Source of the DNA: Haloactinospora alba | GTDB taxonomy: Bacteria; Actinomycetota; Actinomycetes; Streptosporangiales; Streptosporangiaceae | Assembly (NCBI RefSeq): GCF_006717075.1 | Contig: NZ_VFQC01000001.1 | Location: 558,001 to 622,000, forward strand | Length of the DNA: 64,000 bases | Direction of reading: 5' to 3' | Part shown: positions 34,686 to 43,322 of the stretch, in pieces | Numbering within the stretch: the stretch's first letter is position 1 | How the letters are laid out: every line of letters begins with the position of its first letter | Notes under the pieces: model-generated | Database searches by the model: none | What the model was told of the DNA's origin: nothing | Seen by the model: only the letters and a program-made list of their open reading frames with translations | Made by a program: the position numbers and the translations under genes

Positions 34686-37600
34686 GTGTACCTGAAGAAC
34701 CTCACGTTGCGTGGCTTCAAATCCTTCGCCTCCGCGACGACCCTGCGGTTCGAACCCGGCATCACCACCGTGGTCGGGCCCAACGGTTCCGGGAAGTCCA
34801 ACGTCGTCGACGCCCTCGCCTGGGTGATGGGCGAGCAGGGCGCGAAATCACTGCGCGGCGGGAAGATGGAGGACGTCATCTTCGCCGGGACGTCCTCCCG
34901 CGCCCCGCTCGGCCGTGCCGAGGTGAGTCTCACCATCGACAACACGGACGGCGCCCTGCCCATCGACTACTCCGAAGTGACGATCAAACGCACCATGTTC
35001 CGCAACGGCGGATCGGAGTACGCCCTCAACGGTGACACGTGCCGGCTGCTCGACCTGCAGGAGCTGCTCAGCGACTCCGGGATCGGCCGGGAGATGCACG
35101 TCATCGTCGGGCAGGGCCAGCTCGACACCGTGCTGCACGCCGGTCCCGAGGAGCGCCGGTCGTTGATCGAGGAAGCCGCCGGCATCCTCAAACACCGCAA
35201 GCGCAAGGAGAAGGCGCTGCGGAAGATGGAGGCGATGCAGGGCAACCTGGACCGGGTGAACGACCTCGTCACCGAGGTGCGCCGCCAGCTCAAACCACTG
35301 GGCAAACAGGCCGAGCTCGCCCGGCGCGCCGCCACCATCCAGGCCGAGGCCCGCGACGCCCGGCTGCGGTTACTCGCGGACGACATCACCGCGCTGCGCG
35401 AGCAGATCACCAACGAGGAGGCCGAGGAGTCCGCCGCCCGCGCCCGCCGCGACACCACGGAGAAAGCCCTCGCCGAGGCCCAGGCCCGGGAGAACGAGCT
35501 GGACACGGCGGCCGCGCAGGCAGCACCCCGCCTCGCCCGGGCCCAGGACACCTACCACCGCCTCTCCCAGCTCAAGGAGCGCCTGGACGCGGTCGCCGGC
35601 CTGGCGAACGAACGTCACCGCAACCTCAGCGCGCCGGCCGAGGAGGAGCAGCGCGGCCAGGACCCGCAGGAGCTGGAACGCGAGGCCGAGGAAGTCCGCG
35701 CCCAGGAGGAGCAGCTCCAGGAGCACCTCGACAGTGCCCAGGAGGGGCTGGACGGCGCCGTGACGGAACGCGGAACGGCCGAGGCCGCGCTGGAGGCGGA
35801 GGAGAAACGCGTGGCGGAGGCGGCCCGCCTCGCGGCCGACCGTCGGGAGAACCTCGCCAAGCTCCGCGGTCGGGTCGACGCGCTGCGCAGCCGCCTCGCC
35901 GCGAGCGAGGCCGAGGTGGAACGGCTGAACGACGCCGCCGCCGAGGCGCGGGAACGCGCCGAGGAGGCCCGGGCGCAGCGCGAACAGGCCGAGAACGACA
36001 CGTCCGGGCTGGACGCGGGAGACGCCGACCTCCAGGCGCACCGCGAGGCGGCCGAACGCGACCTCGCCGCGTTGGACACCGAACTGTCCGAGGCGCGCGA
36101 CGCCGAGCGGGCGGCCGAGCGGGAACGCGCCGCCATCGCGGCCCGGAAGGAAGCCCTGGAGACGGGGCTCAGCCACAAGGACGGTGCGGGCGCGCTGCTG
36201 GCGGCCGCCGACCGGTTGCCCGGCGTGCTGGGGTCGCTGGCCTCGCTGGTGGAGGTGGAGACCGGCTGGGAGACGGCCATCGCCGCAGCCCTCGGCCCCG
36301 CCTCGGACGCGGTCGTGATGGAGAGCCCCGGCGCGGCCGAGTCCGCCCTCACCCTGCTGAAGACCGACGACGCGGGCCGCTCGGGCATCGTCGTCGCCGA
36401 ACCCGCGGCGGCGCCGCCGCGCGACTCCTGGCCCACGCCCCCGCACGGGGCGCGCTACGCCGTGGAGGCGCTCACCCCGCCGGAGGACCTCACCCAAGCC
36501 GTGACCGCGCTGCTGGACCGGACCGTGCTGGTGGCGGACACGTCCGACGCCCAGCGCGTCATCACCGACCAGCCCCGGCTGCGCGCCGTCACCAGCTCCG
36601 GGGACGTGTTCTCGCCGGCCCTGGTGCAGGGCGGGTCCTCGTCCGGAAGCCTGCTGGAGACCCAGGCGGCCGTGGACGAGGCCGCCGAACGGCTGGAACG
36701 CGCCCAGGAGGAGTGCGAACGCGCCAGTGCGCGGCTGGCCGACACGCAGCGGCGGAGGACCGAAGCCGCCAACGCCCTGGAGGAGGTCGAAACCCGCAGG
36801 CGCACGGCGGACCAGCGCCGGAACGAAGCCAACCAGCGTATCGCCGAGATCGGCGGGCAGGTCAGCGCCGCCGAGGCCGAGGCCGAGCGGAGCGCCCAGG
36901 CCGCGGCGAAAGCCTCCTCCGGTCGGCAGAACGACCTGGATACCCTCGCCGAGCTGGAGGAGCGCCTGGCCGCCACCGAGGCGGAACCGGAAGCGGAGGA
37001 CGAACCCGACACGAGCCACCGCGACGAGCTCGCGGAACGGGCCAGCGCCGCCCGAGCGGCGGAGACCGAGGCGCGGCTGGCCGTGCGCACCGCCGAGGAG
37101 CGGGTGCGTTCGCTCGCCGGACGCGCGGAGAAGCTGGAACACGCCGCCGCGGAGGAGCGCCGCGCCAGGGAACGTGCCGAGCGCCAGCGCGAGCGGCGCC
37201 GCGGCCAGGCCGAGGTCGCCGAGGCGGTGGCGCGGGCTGCCGACGAGGCGCTGCGTCGTGTCGCGGACTCGCTGTCCGCGGCCGATACCGAACGCGGCCG
37301 TGCCGAGGAGGAGCGTTCCGCCCGGGACACCGAGCTGAAAACGGTACGCGCCCGGGTGCGGGAGCTGTCGGTGGAGCTGGAGAAGCTCGCCAACACGGTG
37401 CAGGGCAGCGAGGCCGCTCGTGAGCAGCGCAAGATCAGGCTGGAGGAGCTGGAGACGAAGGCGGTCGAGGAGATGGGCGTCGACGTGGCCGCGCTCCTCG
37501 CCGAGTACGGCCCGCACGTTCCGGTGCCGGCGGGTGACGGCGCGGAGGGACAGCCGGGCGGGGACGGCAGCGCCGGACAGCAGGGGGACGAACCACCGCG

Positions 37601-38333
37601 GGACCACACACGGCAGGGAGAGGAGGGCACGGACGCCGACTCCGGGGAACTTCCGCCGGGCACGGTTCCCTACGTCCGGGAGGAGCAGGAGAAGCGCGCC
37701 CGCAAGGCCGAACGGGAACTCACCAAACTGGGCAAGGTGAACCCGCTCGCGCTGGAGGAGTACGCCGCCCTGGAGGAGCGCCACTCCTACCTCACCTCGC
37801 AGCTGGAGGACCTGAAGCAGACCCGCCGCGACCTGCAGAAGGTCGTGGAGGAGGTGGACAGCCGGGTCCAGGAGGTGTTCTCGGCGGCGTTCGAGGACGT
37901 GTCCCGGGAGTTCGCCCACATCTTCAGCCGCCTCTTCCCCGGCGGGGAGGGCAAACTGGTGCCCACCGACCCGGAGGACATGCTCACGACCGGTGTCGAC
38001 GTGGAGGCGCGCCCGCCGGGAAAGAAGGTGAAGCGCCTCTCCCTGCTGTCGGGCGGGGAGCGCTCCCTCACGGCTGTGGCGTTCCTGGTGGCGATCTTCA
38101 AGGCGCGCCCGTCGCCGTTCTACGTCCTCGACGAGGTGGAGGCGGCGCTCGACGACACCAACCTGCAGCGGCTGCTGGTGATCTTCGACGAGCTGCGCAC
38201 TGTTGCCCAGCTCATCGTGATCACGCACCAGAAGCGCACCATGGAGGTCGCCGACGCGCTGTACGGGGTGACGATGCAGGGCGACGGCATCTCGCACGTC
38301 ATCAGCCAGAAGCTGGAGCGCAGCCGGACGTAG
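34686..38333 (+). CDS. smc: chromosome partition protein SMC
   Basis: A 1215-residue SMC, the core of the condensin that folds and segregates the chromosome. Walker A GPNGSGKSN at residue 32; N-terminal FKSFAS; long Glu/Arg/Ala-rich coiled coils (about 160-500 and 670-990); hinge (about 505-665) with GVLGSLASLV; ABC signature LSGGERSLTA; Walker B FYVLDEVEAALDD. A low-complexity Gly/Asp/Gln-rich insert (about 945-985) interrupts the second coiled coil. GTG start. The partner genes scpA/scpB are not here. Confidence 0.96.
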   Translation: MYLKNLTLRGFKSFASATTLRFEPGITTVVGPNGSGKSNVVDALAWVMGEQGAKSLRGGKMEDVIFAGTSSRAPLGRAEVSLTIDNTDGALPIDYSEVTIKRTMFRNGGSEYALNGDTCRLLDLQELLSDSGIGREMHVIVGQGQLDTVLHAGPEERRSLIEEAAGILKHRKRKEKALRKMEAMQGNLDRVNDLVTEVRRQLKPLGKQAELARRAATIQAEARDARLRLLADDITALREQITNEEAEESAARARRDTTEKALAEAQARENELDTAAAQAAPRLARAQDTYHRLSQLKERLDAVAGLANERHRNLSAPAEEEQRGQDPQELEREAEEVRAQEEQLQEHLDSAQEGLDGAVTERGTAEAALEAEEKRVAEAARLAADRRENLAKLRGRVDALRSRLAASEAEVERLNDAAAEARERAEEARAQREQAENDTSGLDAGDADLQAHREAAERDLAALDTELSEARDAERAAERERAAIAARKEALETGLSHKDGAGALLAAADRLPGVLGSLASLVEVETGWETAIAAALGPASDAVVMESPGAAESALTLLKTDDAGRSGIVVAEPAAAPPRDSWPTPPHGARYAVEALTPPEDLTQAVTALLDRTVLVADTSDAQRVITDQPRLRAVTSSGDVFSPALVQGGSSSGSLLETQAAVDEAAERLERAQEECERASARLADTQRRRTEAANALEEVETRRRTADQRRNEANQRIAEIGGQVSAAEAEAERSAQAAAKASSGRQNDLDTLAELEERLAATEAEPEAEDEPDTSHRDELAERASAARAAETEARLAVRTAEERVRSLAGRAEKLEHAAAEERRARERAERQRERRRGQAEVAEAVARAADEALRRVADSLSAADTERGRAEEERSARDTELKTVRARVRELSVELEKLANTVQGSEAAREQRKIRLEELETKAVEEMGVDVAALLAEYGPHVPVPAGDGAEGQPGGDGSAGQQGDEPPRDHTRQGEEGTDADSGELPPGTVPYVREEQEKRARKAERELTKLGKVNPLALEEYAALEERHSYLTSQLEDLKQTRRDLQKVVEEVDSRVQEVFSAAFEDVSREFAHIFSRLFPGGEGKLVPTDPEDMLTTGVDVEARPPGKKVKRLSLLSGGERSLTAVAFLVAIFKARPSPFYVLDEVEAALDDTNLQRLLVIFDELRTVAQLIVITHQKRTMEVADALYGVTMQGDGISHVISQKLERSRT

Positions 38334-38400
38334 CCGCCCCGCGGCCGCCGTTCCTGTGCCACCGCGCGGGTCCGGTGCGGCACCAGACCGGTGACCACGT

Positions 38401-38442
38401 GGAGCCGCGCTGCACCGTGGATCCCCGGTGCAGCGCGGCTCC
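38401..38442. terminator. strong terminator between smc and a convergent gene
   Basis: A perfect 17-bp stem (38401-38417 / 38426-38442) with an 8-nt loop and a following CGTTGTGT, 68 bp past smc and 18 bp before the end of the convergent small gene. Confidence 0.85.
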
Positions 38443-38460
38443 CGTTGTGTCCGGTCGTGG

Positions 38461-38649
38461 TCAGTGGGTCGCGTCCGCTGCGTCGTGCGGGCGGACCTCG
38501 GTGGCGGCGAGGTAGGTGTTCAGGCGGGTGCGGAGTTCACGGGCGGTCGCGCGGATGCGGCTGGGCCACAGGGAGCCGGTTCGGGTGTCTTGGACGAGCT
38601 GGTCGGCGAGGTCGCGGAGTTCGCGGCACTGGTGCGGCGTGAGGTCCAT
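38461..38649 (-). CDS. small hypothetical protein linked to a WhiJ-like cluster
   Basis: A 62-residue protein with no recognised domain. It is helical and charged (MDLTPHQCRELRDLADQLV), and its ending RTRLNTYLAATEVR resembles the DLAAHVRAYLATTGH ending of the upstream neighbour, hinting at shared origin. GGAAGGA precedes the ATG. A 13-bp GTGGTCCTTCCGG repeat lies just upstream. It probably belongs to the unit of the 38706 gene. Confidence 0.6.
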   Translation of the reverse strand: MDLTPHQCRELRDLADQLVQDTRTGSLWPSRIRATARELRTRLNTYLAATEVRPHDAADATH

Positions 38650-38705
38650 TCCGGGTGTGGTCCTTCCGGGTGTGGTCCTTCCGGGGCGTGGCTGGTGTTC
38701 GGCGG

Positions 38706-39275
38706 TCAGGTGCGCTGGTGGCCGGTGGTGGCAAGGTAGGCGCGTACGTGGGCGGCGAGGTCGGCCATGTCGGGATCGGGATCGGGACGGGCGGAAACAT
38801 TCGGCCCGGTGGGTCCGGGTGCGGGTGCGCGGGTGACATAGGGGCGGACGCGGTCGGGTGGGTGGAAGGTGGTCAGGGCGTGGTCCATGGCTTCCAGGGT
38901 GCTGAAGGCCAGGGCGATGTCGGGATGAGTGGCGTGGTGCGCCTTGTAGGGCAGGAGCGCGTCGTGGGTGGGAGAGATGTTCCAGTGACGGCTGTGGCGT
39001 TGGGCGACTTCGCAGAATTCGCCCCAGCGGGGAATGCGTTGTTGTGGAACGAGGCGGGGACGGACACCGCGCGGGATGCTGCGGGGCGTTGGTGGGGGTG
39101 GGTCGGGGTGCGGTTCGTCGTCGGTAGCTCGGTTGCGGGTGCGGGCGGCTTCCTCGGCGAGGACGCGTTTGAGGCGGGCGCGCGGGACGTTGCCGGCGTG
39201 TTGTCCGTTGGGTGGGGGCGGGGCGACGCCGAGGAGGGCGAGTAGCGGCAGGAGGAGCCACGTGAAGGTCCGCAT
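38706..39275 (-). CDS. hypothetical protein, possibly exported, divergent from XRE/DUF5753 gene
   Basis: A 189-residue protein I do not recognise. It begins with a hydrophobic signal-like segment (MRTFTWLLLPLLALLGVAPPPP), followed by a basic/Pro-rich linker (about 30-75), a central WGEFCEVAQRHSRHW/HHATHPDIALAFSTLEAM helical region and a C-terminal ADLAAHVRAYLATTG helix. AAGGAGT precedes the ATG. It shares an AT-rich divergent promoter region with the WhiJ-like regulator, which probably controls it. Confidence 0.62.
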   Translation of the reverse strand: MRTFTWLLLPLLALLGVAPPPPNGQHAGNVPRARLKRVLAEEAARTRNRATDDEPHPDPPPPTPRSIPRGVRPRLVPQQRIPRWGEFCEVAQRHSRHWNISPTHDALLPYKAHHATHPDIALAFSTLEAMDHALTTFHPPDRVRPYVTRAPAPGPTGPNVSARPDPDPDMADLAAHVRAYLATTGHQRT

Positions 39276-39325
39276 ATGTCACTCCTTGTAGCAACAGGAA
39301 GCACGAAGAGCGATGAAGTAAAGCT

Positions 39326-39374
39326 ATGTTCATGATGATTAATTCAACATGAAGCGTCAAGATGAAGTGTTCAT
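39326..39374. promoter_or_regulatory. AT-rich divergent promoter with TTCAT/ATGAA dyads
   Basis: ATGAAGTGTTCAT (39362-39374) is a perfect dyad with a 3-bp centre. A second TTCAT (39329-39333) faces ATGAA (39349-39353). The gap is markedly AT-rich compared with its surroundings. These are candidate operators for the adjacent DUF5753 regulator. Confidence 0.45.
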
Positions 39375-39449
39375 AATGAGTTGAATGCCCGGAAATTTTT
39401 TGAGACGGAATAGGATCAACACCCAGCCGCCCCCGATACAGAGGCAGAC

Positions 39450-40289
39450 ATGAGGCACAGTCCCACCGTGCGCAAGCGCAGGCTCGCTGCTGAACTGCGC
39501 CGCCTGCGGGAAACCGTCGGATACACCGTGGACGGCGCCCGTAAAGCTCTCGGCTGGTCATCGGGCCGTCTCAACCATATGGAGGCAGGGCGCTCCCGTC
39601 CGGACCCCAGTGCGCTCAGGGACCTCTTGAATACTTACGAGGTCACGGATCCCGCCCGTCGCGAAGCGATACTCGCTTTGGGGCGACAGTCAAAGGAGCG
39701 CGGGTGGTGGGACACCTACAGTGACGTGTTGCCCGATTCCTATATCGGCTTCGAAGCAGAGGCGTCGACGATCAGTACCTTCCAACCGATCGTGATCCCT
39801 GGTCTGCTGCAGACGGCGGATTACGCGGCGATGAGTGCCCGTGCTGCCCTCGCACGTAGCGACGCCGAGATCAATCGCATCGTTGCCGCACGCATGGAAC
39901 GCCAGGAGATACTGGCCGGAGAAGACGCGCCGGACCTGCACGCGGTGGTCGCCGAGGAGGCTTTGATCCGGCTGTGTAGTACTGACCAAGGACTCGCGCG
40001 TCAGCAGATCAGCTACTTGATCGAGATCGCCGAGTCCCTCAACACGATCACGGTCCAAATACATCCACAGTCGTCGGGTATGCACGCAGCTACGTTCGGC
40101 GCCATGGTCATTCTGGACTACAGCGATGAGCGTGACCCCAGTCTTGTCTACATCGAGACGAGGGCTGAAGGGCTCTATCTGGAAGAACCCGCGTATGTGA
40201 CTGGTTACCGACAAGCTTTCGAACACGTCGCCATGGATGCTCTGTCCCAGGCGGGGTCGATCGACCTGATGAAGAACCTGATTCGCTAG
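39450..40289 (+). CDS. XRE-type regulator with DUF5753 domain (WhiJ-like)
   Basis: A 279-residue protein: an N-terminal Cro/XRE helix-turn-helix (ELRRLRETVGYTVDGARKALGWSSGRLNHMEAGRSRP, residues 14-50) and a DUF5753 domain (about 90-270; FEAEASTISTFQPIVIPGLLQTADYA, VVAEEALIRL, TVQIHPQSSGMHA, VYIETRAEGLYLE). This is the WhiJ-type arrangement of streptomycetes, in which DUF397 partners follow, as here. Such clusters modulate development. The translated start ATG is 10 bp before two DUF397 genes. Confidence 0.9.
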   Translation: MRHSPTVRKRRLAAELRRLRETVGYTVDGARKALGWSSGRLNHMEAGRSRPDPSALRDLLNTYEVTDPARREAILALGRQSKERGWWDTYSDVLPDSYIGFEAEASTISTFQPIVIPGLLQTADYAAMSARAALARSDAEINRIVAARMERQEILAGEDAPDLHAVVAEEALIRLCSTDQGLARQQISYLIEIAESLNTITVQIHPQSSGMHAATFGAMVILDYSDERDPSLVYIETRAEGLYLEEPAYVTGYRQAFEHVAMDALSQAGSIDLMKNLIR

Positions 40290-40299
40290 TGAGGTTTCT

Positions 40300-40491
40300 G
40301 TGTGCTTTCCGGATGAGGTGGTGTTTCATAAGTCCACATATAGCGCCAGTGCCAACGAGTGTGTTGAGGTGGCCGAGTGCGCGCGGGGGGCGGCTGTCCG
40401 TGATTCCCGGACCTCGACGGAGGGGAGTCTGGTGTTCCCGGTGGGGGAGTGGCAGGCGTTTCTGCGCGGGGCGCGGTCGGGTCTGCTGTGA
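40300..40491 (+). CDS. DUF397 protein, copy 1
   Basis: A 63-residue DUF397 protein: VVFHKSTYSASANECVEVAE, AAVRDSRTSTEGSLVF and EWQAFLRGARSG. DUF397 proteins act with WhiJ-type regulators, perhaps as anti-regulators or as an antidote-like partner. GTG start 10 bp after the DUF5753 gene stop. Copy 2 downstream has ATG at the same place. Confidence 0.85.
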   Translation: MCFPDEVVFHKSTYSASANECVEVAECARGAAVRDSRTSTEGSLVFPVGEWQAFLRGARSGLL

Positions 40492-40500
40492 TCCGCACTC

Positions 40501-40544
40501 CTGCCCTGGTGGCCCGGCGGGGTCCGGCCGGGTTACCAGGGCAG
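40501..40544 (+). terminator. hairpin after DUF397 copy 1
   Basis: CTGCCCTGGT (40501-40510) pairs with ACCAGGGCAG (40535-40544), enclosing a second GC stem. Copy 2 keeps the inner part but lacks the closing arm. Confidence 0.55.
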
Positions 40545-40574
40545 GTATGAGTCCCGTTCGCTAGTGAGGTTTCT

Positions 40575-40766
40575 ATGTGTTCTCCAGACGACTTGGTGTT
40601 CCACAAGTCCACATACAGCGCAGGCGCTTCCGAGTGTGTTGAGGTGGCCGAGTTCGCGCGGGGGGCGGCTGTCCGTGATTCCCGGACCTCGACGGAGGGG
40701 AGTCTGGTGTTCCCGGTGGGGGAGTGGCAGGCGTTTCTGCGCGGGGCGCGGTCGGGTCTGCTGTGA
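40575..40766 (+). CDS. DUF397 protein, copy 2
   Basis: A 63-residue paralogue of copy 1, identical over the last two thirds, with changes at DDLVFHKSTYSAGASECVEVAEF. The ATG start replaces GTG. With the regulator and copy 1 it forms a three-gene cluster. The extra copy alters dosage of the partner protein. Confidence 0.83.
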   Translation: MCSPDDLVFHKSTYSAGASECVEVAEFARGAAVRDSRTSTEGSLVFPVGEWQAFLRGARSGLL

Positions 40767-40807
40767 TCCGCACTCCTGCCCTGGTGGCCCGGCGGGGTCC
40801 GGCCGGG

Positions 40808-41045
40808 CCAATGGCCCCGGTGGGAGTCCCACACCACCCGGCCGCGTGTGTTCCGACACTCCCGTTCCCAGCCGTGGTGGACAGTCCCCCGGCGTTTTGG
40901 AGCGGGACACTGTCGCGCGTACCGCGTGTTAGCACGCGGCCAGGCGACGGAACAGCAGCGCACCGCCGTCGCCGCCCTTTCCCGTCCGGTGTGGGCCCAC
41001 CACCGGGAACACGCTCCGAGCACGGCGCGTAAAGTGGACATGTCG
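40808..41045. other. intergenic region upstream of the cobalamin riboswitch
   Basis: No gene is supported. It presumably contains the promoter of the btuF-btuC transcript; I cannot place the -10/-35 with confidence. Confidence 0.4.
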
Positions 41046-41049
41046 CCCT

Positions 41050-41190
41050 ACCGGTCCCATCCCGGCAGGGCACACGGGCACCGCGTGAGCGAAGTCCGGT
41101 GGTGGGGGCGTTCCCACGCCCCCGAACCCGGCGCTGTCCCGCAACTGTGACGCCCGCCGCCCCGCGGCGGGACGAGCCAGGTCGCCTCCG
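41050..41190 (+). promoter_or_regulatory. cobalamin (AdoCbl) riboswitch
   Basis: Contains the diagnostic core GCTGTCCCGCAACTGT followed by a GC stem and the B12-box-like GAGCCAGGTCGCC (41174-41186), with the upstream GCAGGGCACACGGG and GGTGGTGGGGGCG helices. It lies 92 bp before the btuF-type gene, so cobalamin should repress the transporter by transcription or translation control. Confidence 0.88.
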
Positions 41191-41281
41191 CGGATGCCGA
41201 CGCTCACTGTCCTCGTGGGAAGGACGGTCCGTCCCAGCGGGCTCTGACACTTCCCCCGGATCGCTGTTGCAAAGGAGCCCC

Positions 41282-42229
41282 GTGCGCAGAGCACTCACGA
41301 CACCGGCCATAGCCGCTCTGGCGGTTCTTCCCCTCGCGGCGTGCGGCGGGACGGGAACACAGGAGGAGGACTCCGGCGGCGGCAACGCCGGCGGGGAGTT
41401 CCCCGTCACCGTCACCGACGCCCGGGGCGAGCTCGACATCGACGAGAGGCCCGAACGCATCGTCTCCCTGTCGCCGACCCTCACCGAGACCCTGTTCGCG
41501 GTCGGCGCCGGGGACCAGGTGGTCGCCGCCGACGAGCACTCCAACTATCCCGAGGAGGCACCCGACACCGACCTCTCCGGGTTCACCCCCAACGTGGAGG
41601 CGATCACCGAACACGACCCCGACCTCGTCATCCTCGGCCGCGACGCCCAGGACTCCGCCGGACAACTGGAGGACGTGAACATCCCGGTCTTCGTGGCGCC
41701 CGCCGCCGAGACCCTCGACGACGCCTACGACCAGGTGCGCACGGTCGGCAAGGCCACCGGCCACGCCGACAAGGCGGACACGGTGGCAAGCGGGATGGAG
41801 TCCGACATCGACGACACCATCGCCGAGACCACGGACGCCATCGGCGACACCGACCTGACGTACTACCACGAGCTCGACCAGGAGATGTACTCGGTGACAT
41901 CCGACACCTTCATCGGCCAGGTCTACAGCGAGTTCGGCCTGGACAACGTCGCCGACGCCGCCGACGACACCGCCGGCGGATACCCGCAGCTGTCCGCGGA
42001 GTACGTCGTGGAGCAGAACCCGGACCTGGTCTTCCTGGGGTACAGCGGTGAGGACGCTGTCTCGGAGGTGAAGCAGCGGCCCGCGTTCGACACCGTCACC
42101 GCCGTCGGGAACGACGACATCACCCAGCTCGACCCGGACATCTCCTCGCGGTGGGGCCCGCGCGTGACCGAGCTCGCCGACAGCGTCTCCGAGTCCGTCA
42201 TCGCCGCGGCGGACGCCGAGGAGGAGTAG
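41282..42229 (+). CDS. cobalamin ABC transporter substrate-binding lipoprotein
   Basis: A 315-residue lipoprotein with lipobox LAACG (Cys at residue 20) and an acidic linker. It is a class III (FecB/BtuF) binding fold: RPERIVSLSPTLTETLFAVGAGDQVVAAD, NVEAITEHDPDLVILG and PDLVFLGYSGED. The upstream cobalamin riboswitch indicates B12 or a corrinoid as the ligand. The GTG start follows AAAGGAG. It is coupled to the permease gene, which starts 3 bp after its stop. Confidence 0.9.
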   Translation: MRRALTTPAIAALAVLPLAACGGTGTQEEDSGGGNAGGEFPVTVTDARGELDIDERPERIVSLSPTLTETLFAVGAGDQVVAADEHSNYPEEAPDTDLSGFTPNVEAITEHDPDLVILGRDAQDSAGQLEDVNIPVFVAPAAETLDDAYDQVRTVGKATGHADKADTVASGMESDIDDTIAETTDAIGDTDLTYYHELDQEMYSVTSDTFIGQVYSEFGLDNVADAADDTAGGYPQLSAEYVVEQNPDLVFLGYSGEDAVSEVKQRPAFDTVTAVGNDDITQLDPDISSRWGPRVTELADSVSESVIAAADAEEE

Positions 42230-42232
42230 CCC

Positions 42233-43261
42233 GTGCGGCGTCCCCGGCTGACCTGGGCATGGCTCGCCGCCGGGCTTGCCGTGCTCGCCGCAGCGCTCGT
42301 CCTCGGCGCCACAGCCGGGGCCGCCAGCATCACCCCGGCCGACATCGGCGGTGAGCTGCTCAGCCGTGTGTGGCCCGGCATGGACTCACCACTGGACGAG
42401 CGGGAGCGCGCCGTACTGGTGCAGCTGCGGTTGCCCCGCGTCGTCCTCGGCGCTGTCGTCGGAGGGCTGCTGGCGACCGCGGGAGCCAGCTACCAGGGGG
42501 TGTTCCGCAACCCGCTGGCCGACCCCTACCTGCTGGGGGCAGCCGGCGGGGCCGGACTGGGCGCCACCCTGGTGATGGTGTTCGGCCAGAGCCTGGACGC
42601 GGCACCGCAGGCCGCCATCCCGGCCTCCGCGTTCGTGGGCGCGCTGCTCGGCGTCGCCGCCGCCTACGCCCTCGGTACGACAGCGGGCGGTGGCAGCGCC
42701 GCCCTGGTGCTGGCCGGCGTCGCGGTGTCGTCCTTCCTCTCCGCGGCCCAGACGCTGGTGCAACAGTTCCGCCTGGACGACCTGCAGCGCGTCTACACGT
42801 GGCTGCTCGGCGGTGTCGGGCACGGCGGCTGGGACGAGGTGCGGATGATCGCCCCGTACGCCGTCGTGAGTGTGCTGTTGCTGCTGGCGTGCGGTTACCT
42901 GCTGGACATGCTCGCCCTCGGCGACGAGAAGGCCCACAGCCTCGGGCTGAATCCGGCGGCGGTGCGGATGCTCGTGATCTCGGCCGCGTCCCTGGCGACG
43001 GCGGCCGCCGTCGCGGTGAGCGGACTCATCGGGTTCGTCGGCATCATCGTGCCGCACATGGTGCGCCGCCTCGTGGGCACCGGGCACCGGCTGCTGCTGC
43101 CGATGTCCCTGCTGGTGGGCGCCGGCTTCATGGTGCTGGTGGACATCGTCGCCCGCACGGCCCTCGCCCCCGCCGAGCTCCCGCTCGGGGTGGTGACGGC
43201 GTTCCTCGGCGCGCCGTTCTTCATCGTCATCCTGCGGACCACGCGCCACCGCGGGACCTAA
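42233..43261 (+). CDS. FecCD/BtuC-family ABC transporter permease
   Basis: A 342-residue permease with about ten TM helices: LRLPRVVLGAVVGGLLATAGASYQGVFRNPLADPYLLG is the FecCD signature, LGDEKAHSLGLNP the cytoplasmic coupling motif, and SGLIGFVGIIVPHMVRRLVG follows. GTG start. It works with the substrate-binding protein upstream for corrinoid uptake. The operon ends here: the expected ABC ATPase (BtuD) is not next to it, since ftsY follows. Confidence 0.92.
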   Translation: MRRPRLTWAWLAAGLAVLAAALVLGATAGAASITPADIGGELLSRVWPGMDSPLDERERAVLVQLRLPRVVLGAVVGGLLATAGASYQGVFRNPLADPYLLGAAGGAGLGATLVMVFGQSLDAAPQAAIPASAFVGALLGVAAAYALGTTAGGGSAALVLAGVAVSSFLSAAQTLVQQFRLDDLQRVYTWLLGGVGHGGWDEVRMIAPYAVVSVLLLLACGYLLDMLALGDEKAHSLGLNPAAVRMLVISAASLATAAAVAVSGLIGFVGIIVPHMVRRLVGTGHRLLLPMSLLVGAGFMVLVDIVARTALAPAELPLGVVTAFLGAPFFIVILRTTRHRGT

Positions 43262-43322
43262 CACCGCCCTGCCCACCGGAGTTGCCCATGCGGGCCGCTC
43301 CTTCTGCGAAACTGGGCTCGTT

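Larger units (their letters stand above)
40282..40807 (+). repeat. tandem duplication of a DUF397 gene unit
   Basis: Copies at 40282-40532 and 40557-40807 repeat with a period of 275 bp. The 3' two thirds are identical or nearly so, while the 5' coding ends have several changes. The first copy begins inside the last codons of the DUF5753 gene. It is a recent or gene-converted duplication. Confidence 0.85.
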
